Assembly (NCBI GenBank): GCA_012841485.1
Contig: DUUU01000476.1
Span: forward strand, 1 to 19,424
Direction of reading: 5' to 3'
Origin: Armatimonadota bacterium
Lineage (GTDB): Bacteria; Armatimonadota; JAAZEB01
Length of the DNA: 19,424 nt
Both the position numbers and the translations under genes were made by a program. Below, one piece after another: positions 1-7,663 of the stretch (positions are counted from its first letter, which is position 1; every line of letters starts with the position of its first letter). Under the pieces are notes generated by a model. It ran no database searches. It worked only from the letters and a program-made list of their open reading frames with translations, and was not told the DNA's origin.

Positions 1-470
1 CTGAGCGCGGAGCCGCGCCGGCCCGCGGGGATGATCTTGCCGAGGAGCGCCCCCTGTGCCACGCCCGCGCATCCGAGGAAGGTGAAAAAGAGGGAGTAGG
101 TGATAAAGAACCACCACAGTGCGGCGGCACGATCCTGGGCCTGTGGGAGCCACAAGTAGACCGCGCCGGCACCCCATGAGACGACCACTCCCGCCCAAAG
201 CCAGAGGACGCACCGTTTTTTCAGCGGTGAGCGATCCACCCAAGGGGTGACCAGGAACGGACCCGCGCAGCGCCCGATGGAACTCGCCGTCGAGAAGATG
301 CCGATGATCGCCGGCGAGCTGGAGAGGTAGCTCACCAGCCCGGCGATCATCGTCGCCTCCATCTTGAACTGCCAGCCAACGCGGTAGAGCGCCTGGTGAA
401 GCACCCACGCCCAGAAGTTGCGCCGCGCGATCTGCTTTCCTGGGCCCGCCGGCTCCCATTTCTCTGTCAC
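1..470 (-). CDS. MFS transporter, N-terminal part (runs off the left edge)
   Basis: I translated the minus strand directly. A frame opens after a stop at 482-480 and starts at GTG 470, with VTEKWEPAGPGKQIARRNFW at the N-terminus. It stays open to the window edge, about 156 residues. It contains hydrophobic segments (for example WWFFITYSLFFTFLGCAG) and a hydrophilic loop with LVTPWVDRSPLKKR, which resembles the loop between helices 2 and 3 of major facilitator proteins. A second loop reads GKIIPAGRRGSAL, a typical cytoplasmic-face MFS motif. The protein is probably an inner-membrane permease, but its substrate cannot be told. The ribosome site is weak and GTG is the only start codon between the upstream stop and the first helix. 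It is divergent from the radical SAM gene. Confidence 0.7.
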   Translation of the reverse strand, partial: MTEKWEPAGPGKQIARRNFWAWVLHQALYRVGWQFKMEATMIAGLVSYLSSSPAIIGIFSTASSIGRCAGPFLVTPWVDRSPLKKRCVLWLWAGVVVSWGAGAVYLWLPQAQDRAAALWWFFITYSLFFTFLGCAGVAQGALLGKIIPAGRRGSAL

Positions 471-771
471 TGTTCGCTTCTATCCATCCATGCACCCGCG
501 ACCGGGCGCAGCTGCCCATCCCGGATCGCGACACCCACTCACCACCGGCCCCCGAAAAGAGTCACGCCACGCCGTGCGCGCTCGAGGGGGCCCATAGGCC
601 TAATGCGACACCGGCGTCCCTCTTCCTGCAAGCCAGGGCGATAGGCGGCGGCCTGGGTCACGCGGGGCGCCCGCACCTTCTCCGGGTCCTAGGCGCGCCC
701 TCTCGGCCCATCCGTGCCCGTCTCCTTCTTCCGTGGCACCACGGCCGGCGCGAGATCGGCGAGGTCGCAGG
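471..771. other. Intergenic region between divergent genes
   Basis: I see no credible gene here. One short open frame overlaps the region but has no ribosome site and overlaps the MFS start. The region holds a copy of a dispersed repeat (714-740), and a perfect 6-bp hairpin, CCGTGG/CCACGG, at 731-744. The promoter of the radical SAM gene lies just to the right. Confidence 0.5.
714..740. repeat. Dispersed repeat, copy 1 of 3 (27 bp)
   Basis: It follows the pattern GTGYYCGYCYCYTTCNYCCGTGG and is shared with 5083-5109 and 13851-13877, all in gaps between genes. By eye about 20 of 27 positions agree between pairs. The reverse complement reads like the CCACGGAtgaa...GACACGG type of dispersed intergenic repeat known from several environmental phyla. 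Confidence 0.45.
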
Positions 772-801
772 TTGACTTTCCCTGAGTCTGGCTGCTAGAA
801 T
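772..801 (+). promoter_or_regulatory. Sigma-70-type promoter of the radical SAM gene
   Basis: TTGACT at 772-777, an 18-nt spacer, and TAGAAT at 796-801. The expected transcript start is near 808. The first ATG of the long frame, at 800, lies inside the -10 box and would not be transcribed. This supports the ATG at 818, which has GGAG at 809-812. The leader would be only about 10 nt. Confidence 0.6.
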
Positions 802-817
802 GAGCGTGGGAGAGTTC

Positions 818-3439
818 ATGAATTCAATCACTGCATCCGAGTTGTCGCGTATACTGGAAGATGAAATCCTGCCCCGGGTGGAGAAGCCGAGCCGCTATCT
901 GGGGTGCGAGGTGAACGCCACCCGTAAAGAAGCCGCGCCGGGTGACGTGCGGATCGCACTCGCCTTTCCGGACCTGTACGACCTCGGGCTGCCGAACCTG
1001 GGGCTCCTGATCCTGTACGATATCCTTAATCGACGCGAGGGCGTGCATGCAGAGCGCGTCTATGCCCCCGGGCTTGACCTGGAGGCGATCCTGCGCGAGC
1101 GGCGCCTGCCACTCTTCTCGCTAGAGAGCCGGACGCCGTTGGCCCAGTTTGACTGCATCGGCTTTACACTGCAGTATGAGCTCTGCTATACGAACCTGCT
1201 CAACATGCTCGATCTGGCCGGCATTCCGCTCCAGTCGAGCCAGCGGGAGGATCGCCACCCGATCATCCTGGCCGGCGGCCCGTGCGCGCTCAACCCCGAG
1301 CCACTCGCCGATTTCATCGATGCCTTCGCGATTGGCGATGGCGAGGAGGTGATCGTCGAGATCGCGGAGGCCCTGCGCGCCACGAAAGGCGTCCCTCGCG
1401 CCGAGCGCCTGCGCCGGCTCGCCGAAATCGAGGGCGTTTACGTCCCCGCGCTCTACGAGACGCGCACGTTACCGGACGGCACGCTTCTCCCCGTGGGCCC
1501 GAAGGTGCGAAAGCGCGTCGTCACCCTGGAGGGTGCCCCCTTTCCCACGGACTACGTGGTGCCCTTCACCCAGCAGGTGCATGATCGCGTCTCGCTGGAG
1601 GTCCTCCGGGGCTGCACGCAGGGGTGCCGCTTCTGCCAGGCGGGGATGATGAACCGACCCGTGCGCGAGCGCTCCCTGAAGACGCTGCGCGAGCTGCAGG
1701 AGGCCGCGCTGCGCGCCACCGGCTACGAGGAGATCGCCCTCGCCAGCCTGAGCACGTGCGACTACTCGCGCGTGCGCGCGCTGGTGGCCCAGACGGTCGA
1801 GGCGGCCACGCCCTGGGGCACCGCCATCTCGCTCCCGTCGCTCCGTCTCGACTCCTTCTCCGTGGATCTGGTGGAGATGGTGCAAAGCGTGCGCAAATCG
1901 GGGCTCACCTTCGCGCCTGAAGCGGCCACGCCGCGCCTGCGCGCGGTGATCAACAAGGGGATCACCGATGAGGATCTCCTGGAGACGACCGGCGAGGTCT
2001 TCCTGCGCGGCTGGGAGGTGGTGAAGCTCTATTTCATGATCGGCCTCCCGACGGAGACGGAGGAAGACGTGGCCGCCATCGCGGAGCTATCGCGGCGCGT
2101 GCTTGCCCACGGGCGTCGCTTCCGGCGCAATGCGCGCATCAACCTGGGCGTCTCCACCTTCGTGCCGCGGCCGCACACGCCCTTCCAGTGGGAGCGGCAG
2201 ATCTCCCTCGCGGAGACACAGGCGAAGCAGCGCATCCTGGCCGAGCGCCTGCGCGGCAGCGTGAAGTTCGGCCGGCATGATGCCTTCGCATCCTATCTCG
2301 AGGGGGTCTTCGCGCGAGGTGATCGCCGTGTTGGGGCGGCCCTGTTGGAGGCGTGGCGCCGTGGCGCCCGCATGGATGCCTGGAGCGAGCACTTCGATTT
2401 CGCGCGCTGGCAGGAGGCCTTCGCCGCGGTCGGTCTCAACCCCGATGACTACCTGCGCGAGCGCGATCCCGCGACGCCACTTCCCTGGGAGCACCTGGAT
2501 ATCCTGGTCACCCGCGACTACCTCCTGGCGGAACGCCAGCGTTCGCGCCTCGAACAGTTGACCCTTGATTGCCGGCGCGACCGTTGCCATCAGTGCGGCG
2601 TTCTGGAACACACGCCTCACCTTTGCGCCGAGATGCGAAAGAACAGCCGCGAAGGGGCCCAGGAAGAGCGAGAGTGGACGCCCCTCCCCCTTCCGGACCG
2701 GCCGGCGCTCGATCCCGCGCAGCGGATCCGCTTCCGGTTTGCCAAGGAGGCGCGCGCCCGGCTCCTCTCCCACCTCGAAACGGTGGGCGTGTGGACGCGC
2801 GCCTTGCGCCGCGCCCGGGCGCCCCTGGCCTATTCGCAGGGGTACCATCCCCAGCCCAAACTCGCCTTCGGCACCGCGCTCGCCGTCGGCGTGGAGAGCA
2901 CCGCCGAATATGTCGATGTCGTTCTGAATGAGCGCCTGGATCCGGTCGCGTTCGCGCAGAGGATCAACGCGCTCATCCCGGATGGGATCCGCGTGCTGCA
3001 GGCGGAAGAGGTGCCGCTACGCTCCCCCTCGCTCTCTGCGGCCATCCGCGCCGTCCGGTATGAGGTCACCATGCCACGCGAAGTGGTGGATGGGCGCGCG
3101 GCCCACGAATGCGTGGAGAGCTTCCTCGCGCGGGAAGAGTATCCGATCACCCGCGAGCGCCCGAAGGGGCGGCAGCAGATCGACGTGCGTGCCGGCGTCC
3201 TGGAGCTTTCCGCCCGCCCGGCGCCAGATGGCTCCGTCCTCCTGGAGATGCTGCTATGCGAGGGCAACGGGGCACGCATCCGGCCGGCCGACCTAGTCGC
3301 CGTGCTCTTCCCCGGTCAAGCGGCACCGGCGCCGCTCCGCGTGCGCAAACTGGAGAGCTACCTGAGTGATGGCGACCGCCTGGAGCCCGTGATGCCACGC
3401 GAGGAAAGAGCTCCCATAGGAGCTAAGGTTCCGAGATAG
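818..3439 (+). CDS. Fused radical SAM protein (TIGR03960 type) with C-terminal DUF2344/TIGR03936 domain
   Basis: The protein has 873 residues counted from ATG 818 (GGAG 5 nt upstream). Residues ~40-190 form a B12-binding-like N-terminal region. The radical SAM core follows, with the 4Fe-4S motif CTQGCRFC (C266, C270, C273). Near residue 585 there is a second cysteine group, C-x4-C-x2-C (C585, C590, C593). From about residue 636 comes the DUF2344 domain (RIRFRFAKEARARLLSHLE, then YSQGYHPQPKLAFG). In many bacteria the two halves are separate adjacent genes or one fusion, often near RNase G and ribosomal protein L21. No such neighbour is present here. The exact reaction is unknown; a role linked to RNA or ribosome biology is inferred from those usual neighbours. 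It is complete and single-gene, with its own promoter. Confidence 0.9.
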   Translation: MNSITASELSRILEDEILPRVEKPSRYLGCEVNATRKEAAPGDVRIALAFPDLYDLGLPNLGLLILYDILNRREGVHAERVYAPGLDLEAILRERRLPLFSLESRTPLAQFDCIGFTLQYELCYTNLLNMLDLAGIPLQSSQREDRHPIILAGGPCALNPEPLADFIDAFAIGDGEEVIVEIAEALRATKGVPRAERLRRLAEIEGVYVPALYETRTLPDGTLLPVGPKVRKRVVTLEGAPFPTDYVVPFTQQVHDRVSLEVLRGCTQGCRFCQAGMMNRPVRERSLKTLRELQEAALRATGYEEIALASLSTCDYSRVRALVAQTVEAATPWGTAISLPSLRLDSFSVDLVEMVQSVRKSGLTFAPEAATPRLRAVINKGITDEDLLETTGEVFLRGWEVVKLYFMIGLPTETEEDVAAIAELSRRVLAHGRRFRRNARINLGVSTFVPRPHTPFQWERQISLAETQAKQRILAERLRGSVKFGRHDAFASYLEGVFARGDRRVGAALLEAWRRGARMDAWSEHFDFARWQEAFAAVGLNPDDYLRERDPATPLPWEHLDILVTRDYLLAERQRSRLEQLTLDCRRDRCHQCGVLEHTPHLCAEMRKNSREGAQEEREWTPLPLPDRPALDPAQRIRFRFAKEARARLLSHLETVGVWTRALRRARAPLAYSQGYHPQPKLAFGTALAVGVESTAEYVDVVLNERLDPVAFAQRINALIPDGIRVLQAEEVPLRSPSLSAAIRAVRYEVTMPREVVDGRAAHECVESFLAREEYPITRERPKGRQQIDVRAGVLELSARPAPDGSVLLEMLLCEGNGARIRPADLVAVLFPGQAAPAPLRVRKLESYLSDGDRLEPVMPREERAPIGAKVPR

Positions 3440-3672
3440 GGAATCCCAAGCCTCGAAAGCGTCGCGTAACGCGGCGCGCCCGCGGGCGGCCAGCAACCCC
3501 GCGCTGCTTGTGAGCGAAGCCCTGCCGGGCTGGGCAGCCTGTACCCGCGGCCAACCGGATATGGCGGCGAGGATTGGGAGGGGGAGCCCCGAAGGGGCTT
3601 TGCTGGGAAGCAGCGCGGAGCTTCCAGATCCGCGCCCGGCTTCCTGATCGCGGCCGCGCGGTCCGGGCAAGC
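3440..3672. other. Convergent intergenic gap with hairpin repeat
   Basis: The gap lies between the ends of the radical SAM gene and the minus-strand pseudo-kinase gene. It has no gene and is very GC-rich. Its right part carries copy 1 of the hairpin repeat at 3575-3636. The first hairpin of that repeat is followed by only three T residues, so it would be at best a weak terminator for the plus-strand gene. Confidence 0.4.
3575..3636. repeat. Structured intergenic repeat, copy 1
   Basis: This is paired with 4990-5048. Both copies contain three hairpins in the same order. Here they are AGCCCC-GAA-GGGGCT (3585-3599), TGCT-GGGA-AGCA (3601-3612), and GCGCGGA/TCCGCGC (3613-3619 with 3629-3635). In the other copy the arms differ in length or sequence but still pair, and the middle loop is GNRA-like in both (GGGA, GAGA). 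Both copies flank the pseudo-kinase gene. Confidence 0.6.
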
Positions 3673-4593
3673 CTACGACACCACGATGGTGCCGGCGCGC
3701 GGGCCGGGAGGCACCGGGCCTACGGGAGCGCGGCAGGTGATTCGGATCCGGTCGACATGCTCCTCGCGCTCTGTCTGCCCGCCGAGAAGAGCAATCCACT
3801 CCTCCAACTCGCCGACCGGGTCGCCCATCCCGCCGCTGCTGAAGCGGAGCCGCTCGAATTCGACGACGGCCACCGCCTGCTCGCCCTCCACCGAGAGGTA
3901 GATGCACGCGTTCCGGTCTGCTTCGCTGTTTCCGACACCCCGCATCAACGACTGGAGCGCGCGGAAGAGTCCAAGCGCCGTCTGATTCGACATGCGCAGG
4001 TCATCACTGCGCAAGCCGATCTCAAGGTTGCCCCCATAGCAGGTGTGGTAGTGGGCGGCATATTGCTTCAGGATGGTCAGCAGGCTCCCCTCCTCCAGGG
4101 CGGCCGGCGCGAGTTCTACGGAGTAATAGCCGAGCTCGCGTACCACGACGGAGAGCTGCTCCCAGATCTGCCGGAGCACGCCTTCGACGCTCGCTGGTTG
4201 CTCTGCCAGCGTCTTGCGCGCGGCATCGATCTGCAGGCCCATTCCCCCCAACAATTGGCAGACGTCCTGCACATCCTTGGCGATCCGGCGCATCTCGCGC
4301 TCGTGGAGCTGGAAGAAGCGCCAGGCAACCTCCGGGGAGGCAGCCGGCAACACCTCCGTGGCGCCCTGCCTTCCCTTGATGACCGCCAGTCTCTGCGCCA
4401 GCGGCGTGCGCCTCTGCTGCGCCTCCAGCGCCCCCCGGATGTCGTCATCCGTACAGGTCCCCAGCTTGACCAGCACCTGGCCGAGCATCCCACCATACTG
4501 CTTCTGGTGCTCGAGAGCTTGCGCAAGCTGATCTCTGCTGATGATACCGACGCTGACCAGTAGATCCCCGAGTTGTGGGGCTCGTTCCATCAT
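3673..4593 (-). CDS. MshEN-like N-terminal domain plus degenerate histidine-kinase-like module
   Basis: The protein has 306 residues (304 if the second ATG at 4590, better spaced from GGAGG, is used). Residues ~7-60 (LGDLLVSVGIISRDQLAQAL, then LGQVLVKLGTCTDDDIRGAL) resemble the MshEN/GspE N-terminal domain, which in some ATPases binds cyclic di-GMP. Residues ~92-250 follow the layout of NarX/LiaS-type kinases: a dimerisation helix, a long helix, then an ATPase-like fold. In place of the usual RDLHDE motif it has KDVQD, so the phospho-accepting His is Gln109. The N-box position (RALQSLMRGV) lacks its Asn, and no DxGxG is visible. It is therefore probably catalytically dead and may act as a sensor or scaffold. 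No transmembrane segment is seen. It is transcribed alone, from the promoter at 4632-4661. Confidence 0.7.
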   Translation of the reverse strand: MMERAPQLGDLLVSVGIISRDQLAQALEHQKQYGGMLGQVLVKLGTCTDDDIRGALEAQQRRTPLAQRLAVIKGRQGATEVLPAASPEVAWRFFQLHEREMRRIAKDVQDVCQLLGGMGLQIDAARKTLAEQPASVEGVLRQIWEQLSVVVRELGYYSVELAPAALEEGSLLTILKQYAAHYHTCYGGNLEIGLRSDDLRMSNQTALGLFRALQSLMRGVGNSEADRNACIYLSVEGEQAVAVVEFERLRFSSGGMGDPVGELEEWIALLGGQTEREEHVDRIRITCRAPVGPVPPGPRAGTIVVS

Positions 4594-4631
4594 GCCCCTC
4601 CCGTAAGCTCATTCCGTATGCAGGCAGCCAC

Positions 4632-4661
4632 AGTATAGCCTAGCCTCCGGTGTGCTGTCAA
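4632..4661 (-). promoter_or_regulatory. Strong sigma-70-type promoter, minus strand
   Basis: Read on the minus strand: TTGACA (4661-4656), an 18-nt spacer, TATACT (4637-4632). This is near consensus. It would give a leader of about 30 nt ending in the GGGAGGGG ribosome site before the ATGs at 4593 and 4590. Confidence 0.7.
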
Positions 4662-4822
4662 CCCGACGTCAGTCAGGCCTGGGATTCCGACATGAGGCAT
4701 CGGCCCTGGGCACGGTGACTCCCGGCTCCAATGCCCGGATTTCTCCACTCTCTTCTCCCATCGCCCTGCAGGCCGCCCTGCCCCCGCCCCTTCGGGGTGC
4801 CAGGTATTTCCTGGGCGCGAGA

Positions 4823-4844
4823 CCCAGGGTCAGGAGACCCTGGG
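4823..4844. repeat. Perfect hairpin CCCAGGGTC-AGGA-GACCCTGGG-type
   Basis: The arms are 9 bp (4823-4831 and 4836-4844) with the 4-nt loop AGGA. No T tract follows on either side, so it is not a classical terminator. Confidence 0.5.
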
Positions 4845-4924
4845 CTCTGTTGTTGGACGCCTTTGGCGCCCTTCGAGAGCGCCACGCGGTCGCGAGCAAC
4901 GCGAGGCCCATGCGAACGTTCGGT

Positions 4925-4950
4925 AGGGGCGAACCCTTGGTGTTCGCCCT
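4925..4950. repeat. REP-like element with GGGCGAAC/GTTCGCCC arms
   Basis: Perfect 8-bp arms at 4927-4934 and 4942-4949 with a 7-nt loop, preceded by GTAGG. This GTAGGGGCGAAC...GTTCGCCC pattern is a common dispersed intergenic repeat in several bacterial phyla. Only one clear copy was seen in this window. Confidence 0.45.
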
Positions 4951-4989
4951 GTTTCCGGTTCCCGTCGCTCGCGGTTCGGTGGCGCGGGC

Positions 4990-5048
4990 TGGGAGGGGAA
5001 GCCCGAAGGGCTTTGCTGAGAAGCAGCGCAGGGCTTTAACTCCGCGCC
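4990..5048. repeat. Structured intergenic repeat, copy 2
   Basis: Partner of 3575-3636. Its hairpins are AGCCC-GAA-GGGCT (5000-5012), TGCT-GAGA-AGCA (5014-5025) and GCGC(A)GG/CC-GCGC (ending 5047). Differences from copy 1 fall in loops or preserve pairing. Confidence 0.6.
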
Positions 5049-5082
5049 TGTGGGAGCGCTTTGCGCCGCACCCTCCCCACCC

Positions 5083-5109
5083 GTGTCCGCCCCCTTCATC
5101 CGTGGTATC
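5083..5109. repeat. Dispersed repeat, copy 2 of 3 (27 bp)
   Basis: Same family as 714-740 and 13851-13877, with GTG-TCCG at the left end and TCCGTGG near the right end. Confidence 0.45.
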
Positions 5110-5207
5110 GACACCACTCCGCGAGTGGGTTTCAACACCCATGGCGCGCGGTAGAACATCTCCGGGCCATGCCCATCGGCACACTCGATGGCCCCGGGGA
5201 GGGCGTG

Positions 5208-6662
5208 ATGAGTAGGCAATCGGGACGGAACCGGAGGCGAGCGAACTGGGGTCGGGCGCTCGCGGTTGGCGCTGGCGCGGGGGTGGCCGCGTGGGGTTTG
5301 TCACGGGCCGCCAGACCAAGGCCGGCCCCGCTGCCGGAGGGGCCGCCTCACCGCGTCGTGGTCCTCGGCGGTGGTTTCGGGGGCACCGCCTTCCTCTCGG
5401 AGCTGCACCGACGCCTAGGCCACCAGTCGCGCCTCCAGGTCTTGATGGTGGATCGGAACAACGTCAACCTCTTCACCCCACTGCTCTATCAGGTCGCTAC
5501 CGGGGTGCTCGATCCGGACCACGTCACCTATCCGCTCCGCCCGCGAGTGCGCCAGCTCGGGGCGCGCTTTCAGGAGAGCGTTGTTCAGGGGATCGACCTC
5601 GACGCCCACCAGGTGGTCACGGATGATGGCCTGATTCCCTACGACACCCTGGTCGTGAGCCTGGGCAGCGTCGCCAACTTCTTTGGGATGAGGGACATCG
5701 CGCAGCGCGCGCTCACCCTGAAGACGCTCGGCGACGGCATCACACTGCGCAACCGGATCATCGATGTCTTCGAGGAAGCGGATGTGACGCACGACCCGGC
5801 CCGGCGGGCCGAGCTTCTGACGTTCGACATTGTGGGCGCAGGGGCCACCGGGGTGGAGTTCGCCACCGCGCTCGACGGTTTGATCGGCCGGGCACTCCTG
5901 CGCGACTACCCGGGCATCCGTTCTGATGAAGTCCGGATCCGGGTGATCGAGGCGCTCGATCATGTGGTGCCGGAGATGAGCCCCGGGGTCTCGCACCTGG
6001 TGGCCAAACGCCTCGGCACCCGCAACATTCAGGTGCTCCTCAACAAATCGGTGGCTGGCCTGGAAGACGGACGGCTGCGCACGCGCGACGGCAGTCTGCT
6101 GGCAGCCGGCACCATCATCTGGACGGCGGGCATACGCTCCAACCCGATTGTGGCCAACCTGTCGGGCGACCACGCGCGAGGAGGCCGCATCAGCGTCAAC
6201 GAATTCCTCCAACTGCCAGACCATCCGGAGGTGTTCTGCATCGGGGACAACACCTACTTCGCGGATAGCGACTCCCCGCGCGACGTGCCAGCCAATGCGC
6301 CCGCCGCGATCCAGATGGGCGAGGCGACCGCGCGCAACGTTGAGCGCGCGCTGCGCGGGTGGCCCCTCGAGCCATTCAAGTATGTCCCTCGTGGCGAGCT
6401 CCTGGCGCTCGGGCGCAACCACGCCGTCGTGAACACGAAGGGCATCCTCTTTGATGGCTGGCCGGGCTGGGTGGTCTGGCGCGCCTACTACCTCTACGCG
6501 CTGATGGACTCCGAGAACCGCGCCGGCGTCATGACCGACTGGGCGTTTGCCTACCTGGCGCGCCGCCGAGAGAGTGGGCGCCTGATCTGCGAACCCGCGA
6601 TGGCCGAGGAGGAAGGCATCGTCCCCGAGGCCGCCGTCCGCATGGGCCAGACAAACCTCTAG
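5208..6662 (+). CDS. ndh: Type II NADH:quinone oxidoreductase (NDH-2) with N-terminal extension
   Basis: The protein has 484 residues. The start ATG 5208 follows GGGGAGGG with a 5-nt gap; the open frame extends further upstream but without a ribosome site. The FAD-binding motif VVVLGGGFGG is at residues ~50-59. The second dinucleotide-binding motif, VGAGATGVEF, is near 209-218 and would bind NADH. A late FAD-contact motif, FCIGDN, and the APAAIQMGEATARNVERAL segment match the family. NDH-2 passes electrons from NADH to quinone at the inner membrane without pumping protons. The first ~45 residues are an unusual addition: a basic stretch followed by the hydrophobic segment ALAVGAGAGVAAWGL, which could anchor the protein. 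Its nearest plus-strand neighbours start 350 bp or more downstream, so co-transcription is uncertain. Confidence 0.9.
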   Translation: MSRQSGRNRRRANWGRALAVGAGAGVAAWGLSRAARPRPAPLPEGPPHRVVVLGGGFGGTAFLSELHRRLGHQSRLQVLMVDRNNVNLFTPLLYQVATGVLDPDHVTYPLRPRVRQLGARFQESVVQGIDLDAHQVVTDDGLIPYDTLVVSLGSVANFFGMRDIAQRALTLKTLGDGITLRNRIIDVFEEADVTHDPARRAELLTFDIVGAGATGVEFATALDGLIGRALLRDYPGIRSDEVRIRVIEALDHVVPEMSPGVSHLVAKRLGTRNIQVLLNKSVAGLEDGRLRTRDGSLLAAGTIIWTAGIRSNPIVANLSGDHARGGRISVNEFLQLPDHPEVFCIGDNTYFADSDSPRDVPANAPAAIQMGEATARNVERALRGWPLEPFKYVPRGELLALGRNHAVVNTKGILFDGWPGWVVWRAYYLYALMDSENRAGVMTDWAFAYLARRRESGRLICEPAMAEEEGIVPEAAVRMGQTNL

Positions 6663-7009
6663 CAGGCCGAGCGAGACAGCAGCGAAGACCCAGGAGGTGT
6701 CTCGGACACCGAGGAGCTGCCATCGGTTCGTAGCAGAGACGCCTCCTGGAAAGGCATGGGGTGGCCGGAGAGCTTCAGAACGGCTTCGACCTCTGCCGCC
6801 TCTCGACCGAGCGGCGCCGGTGGGCGGCCCTCGCGCGCCTTGCCCTCCTATGGATTCCTGAAACCCCTGGGCAACTGGAGCCCTCTGAAGGGATAGAACC
6901 AGATACCTGGTGCAGGGGGGAGCTGACCACTCGGGCGTCGAATGAGTCGTGTACGAGCAGGCAGCAGGTAATCCGCTATGTCGTGCCGCCAGCACAGGAG
7001 GAGAAGAGC
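6663..7009. other. Intergenic region with one large hairpin
   Basis: The frame of the downstream gene is open through part of this region, but AGGAGGAG at 6996-7003 points to a start at 7010. Besides the hairpin at 6690-6749 I see no other clear feature. Confidence 0.5.
6690..6749 (+). promoter_or_regulatory. Long hairpin downstream of NDH-2, with alternative pairing
   Basis: CCAGGAGGTGTCTC (6690-6703) pairs with 6736-6749 over 14 bp with one G-U. A competing small hairpin, GGTGTC-TCG-GACACC (6696-6710), uses part of the same strand, so the two folds exclude each other. No T tract follows. It could be a terminator, processing site or attenuator. It matches no riboswitch class that I recognise. 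Confidence 0.35.
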
Positions 7010-7663
7010 ATGGCAGAAATGGAACCGGAGAGGGATGAGCGGCGGGGTCAGCGCCTGCCGGTCGGTATGATCGCCGCTGCGGGTACAGCGACGCTTCTGG
7101 GCGCTCTCGCCTTCAACAAGACACGCCAGCGCGCGCGCCTGCGCGCGCACGAGCAGGTGCTCGAGGAGGTGGCCCGGGAGCTAGGCGCGCAGTTCACCCC
7201 ATCTCGGCCTGGCACACCGGCCGGACCGGACTTCCCTTCGCTCTCTGGGAAGAGCGATGACCGAGAAGTGCGCATCGACACCGAGGTGGGAGGGAGCGGG
7301 TTCAGCTACCAGATTCTGACCCGGGCAACCGCGGCCCACGCGGCGCCTGTCAATGGCTTCGTTGTCATCCGAGAAGAGACCCTTCTCACACGCATGGCTG
7401 ATCACCTGGGTTTGGCGGACATCCAGGTCAACGAGCCAGCTTTCGATGACCGCTTCGAGGTGATCTCGGATGAGCCCGATGCCGCCGAGCTGCTTCACCC
7501 AGAGGTGCGCGATGCGCTGCTCGCGTCCTCCTTCGAGAGCGTCGTGATCCGCCAGGGGGAGGTCACCGTCCGCCAGGTAGGACCCGTGACGGATCCCGAG
7601 AAGCTGCGCCAGGGCATCCAGCTAGCCGTGGAGGTCGCGGAGTGGCTGGAAACGCTCGGATAG
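7010..7663 (+). CDS. Single-pass membrane-anchored protein of unknown function
   Basis: The protein has 217 residues. The start ATG 7010 has AGGAGGAG upstream at good distance. A charged N-terminus (ERDERRGQR) precedes one hydrophobic helix at ~18-36, then a basic stretch (NKTRQRARLRA). The remaining ~175 residues look like a soluble alpha/beta domain. The segment FDDRFEVISDEPDAAELLHP followed by VRDALL recalls DUF3137-like proteins, in which a pattern of the type FD..F.V...d...a..lL.p is recurrent. This is a weak resemblance, not an identification. The topology cannot be decided because basic residues sit on both sides of the helix. The neighbours (NDH-2, a glycosidase-like protein) do not suggest a role. 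Confidence 0.75.
   Translation: MAEMEPERDERRGQRLPVGMIAAAGTATLLGALAFNKTRQRARLRAHEQVLEEVARELGAQFTPSRPGTPAGPDFPSLSGKSDDREVRIDTEVGGSGFSYQILTRATAAHAAPVNGFVVIREETLLTRMADHLGLADIQVNEPAFDDRFEVISDEPDAAELLHPEVRDALLASSFESVVIRQGEVTVRQVGPVTDPEKLRQGIQLAVEVAEWLETLG

Larger units (their letters stand above)
4662..5207. other. Intergenic region packed with inverted repeats
   Basis: Long open frames cross this stretch on both strands, but they look like GC-driven chance frames. They lack ribosome sites and family resemblance, and they run through repeats. At least six perfect inverted repeats lie in a row: 4823-4844 (9-bp arms), 4864-4884 (TGGCGC), a 5-bp pair TCGCG/CGCGA just after it, 4927-4949 (8-bp arms), the hairpins of 4990-5048, and CCACTC/GAGTGG near 5115. 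The ribosome site of the next gene, GGGGAGGG, is at 5196-5203. Confidence 0.5.

Noticed and set aside
396..644. 82-codon plus-strand frame near the left edge
   Set aside because: It overlaps the start of the MFS gene on the other strand, has no ribosome site, and has an Arg/Pro-rich composition typical of chance frames.
3574..4563. Long plus-strand open frame (329 codons) opposite the pseudo-kinase gene
   Set aside because: It is antisense to a gene with recognisable domains, a near-consensus promoter and a good ribosome site, and its own translation resembles no family.
4652..5319. Long open frames on both strands in the gap before NDH-2
   Set aside because: They run through repeats and hairpins, have no ribosome site or domain pattern, and are expected by chance at this GC content.
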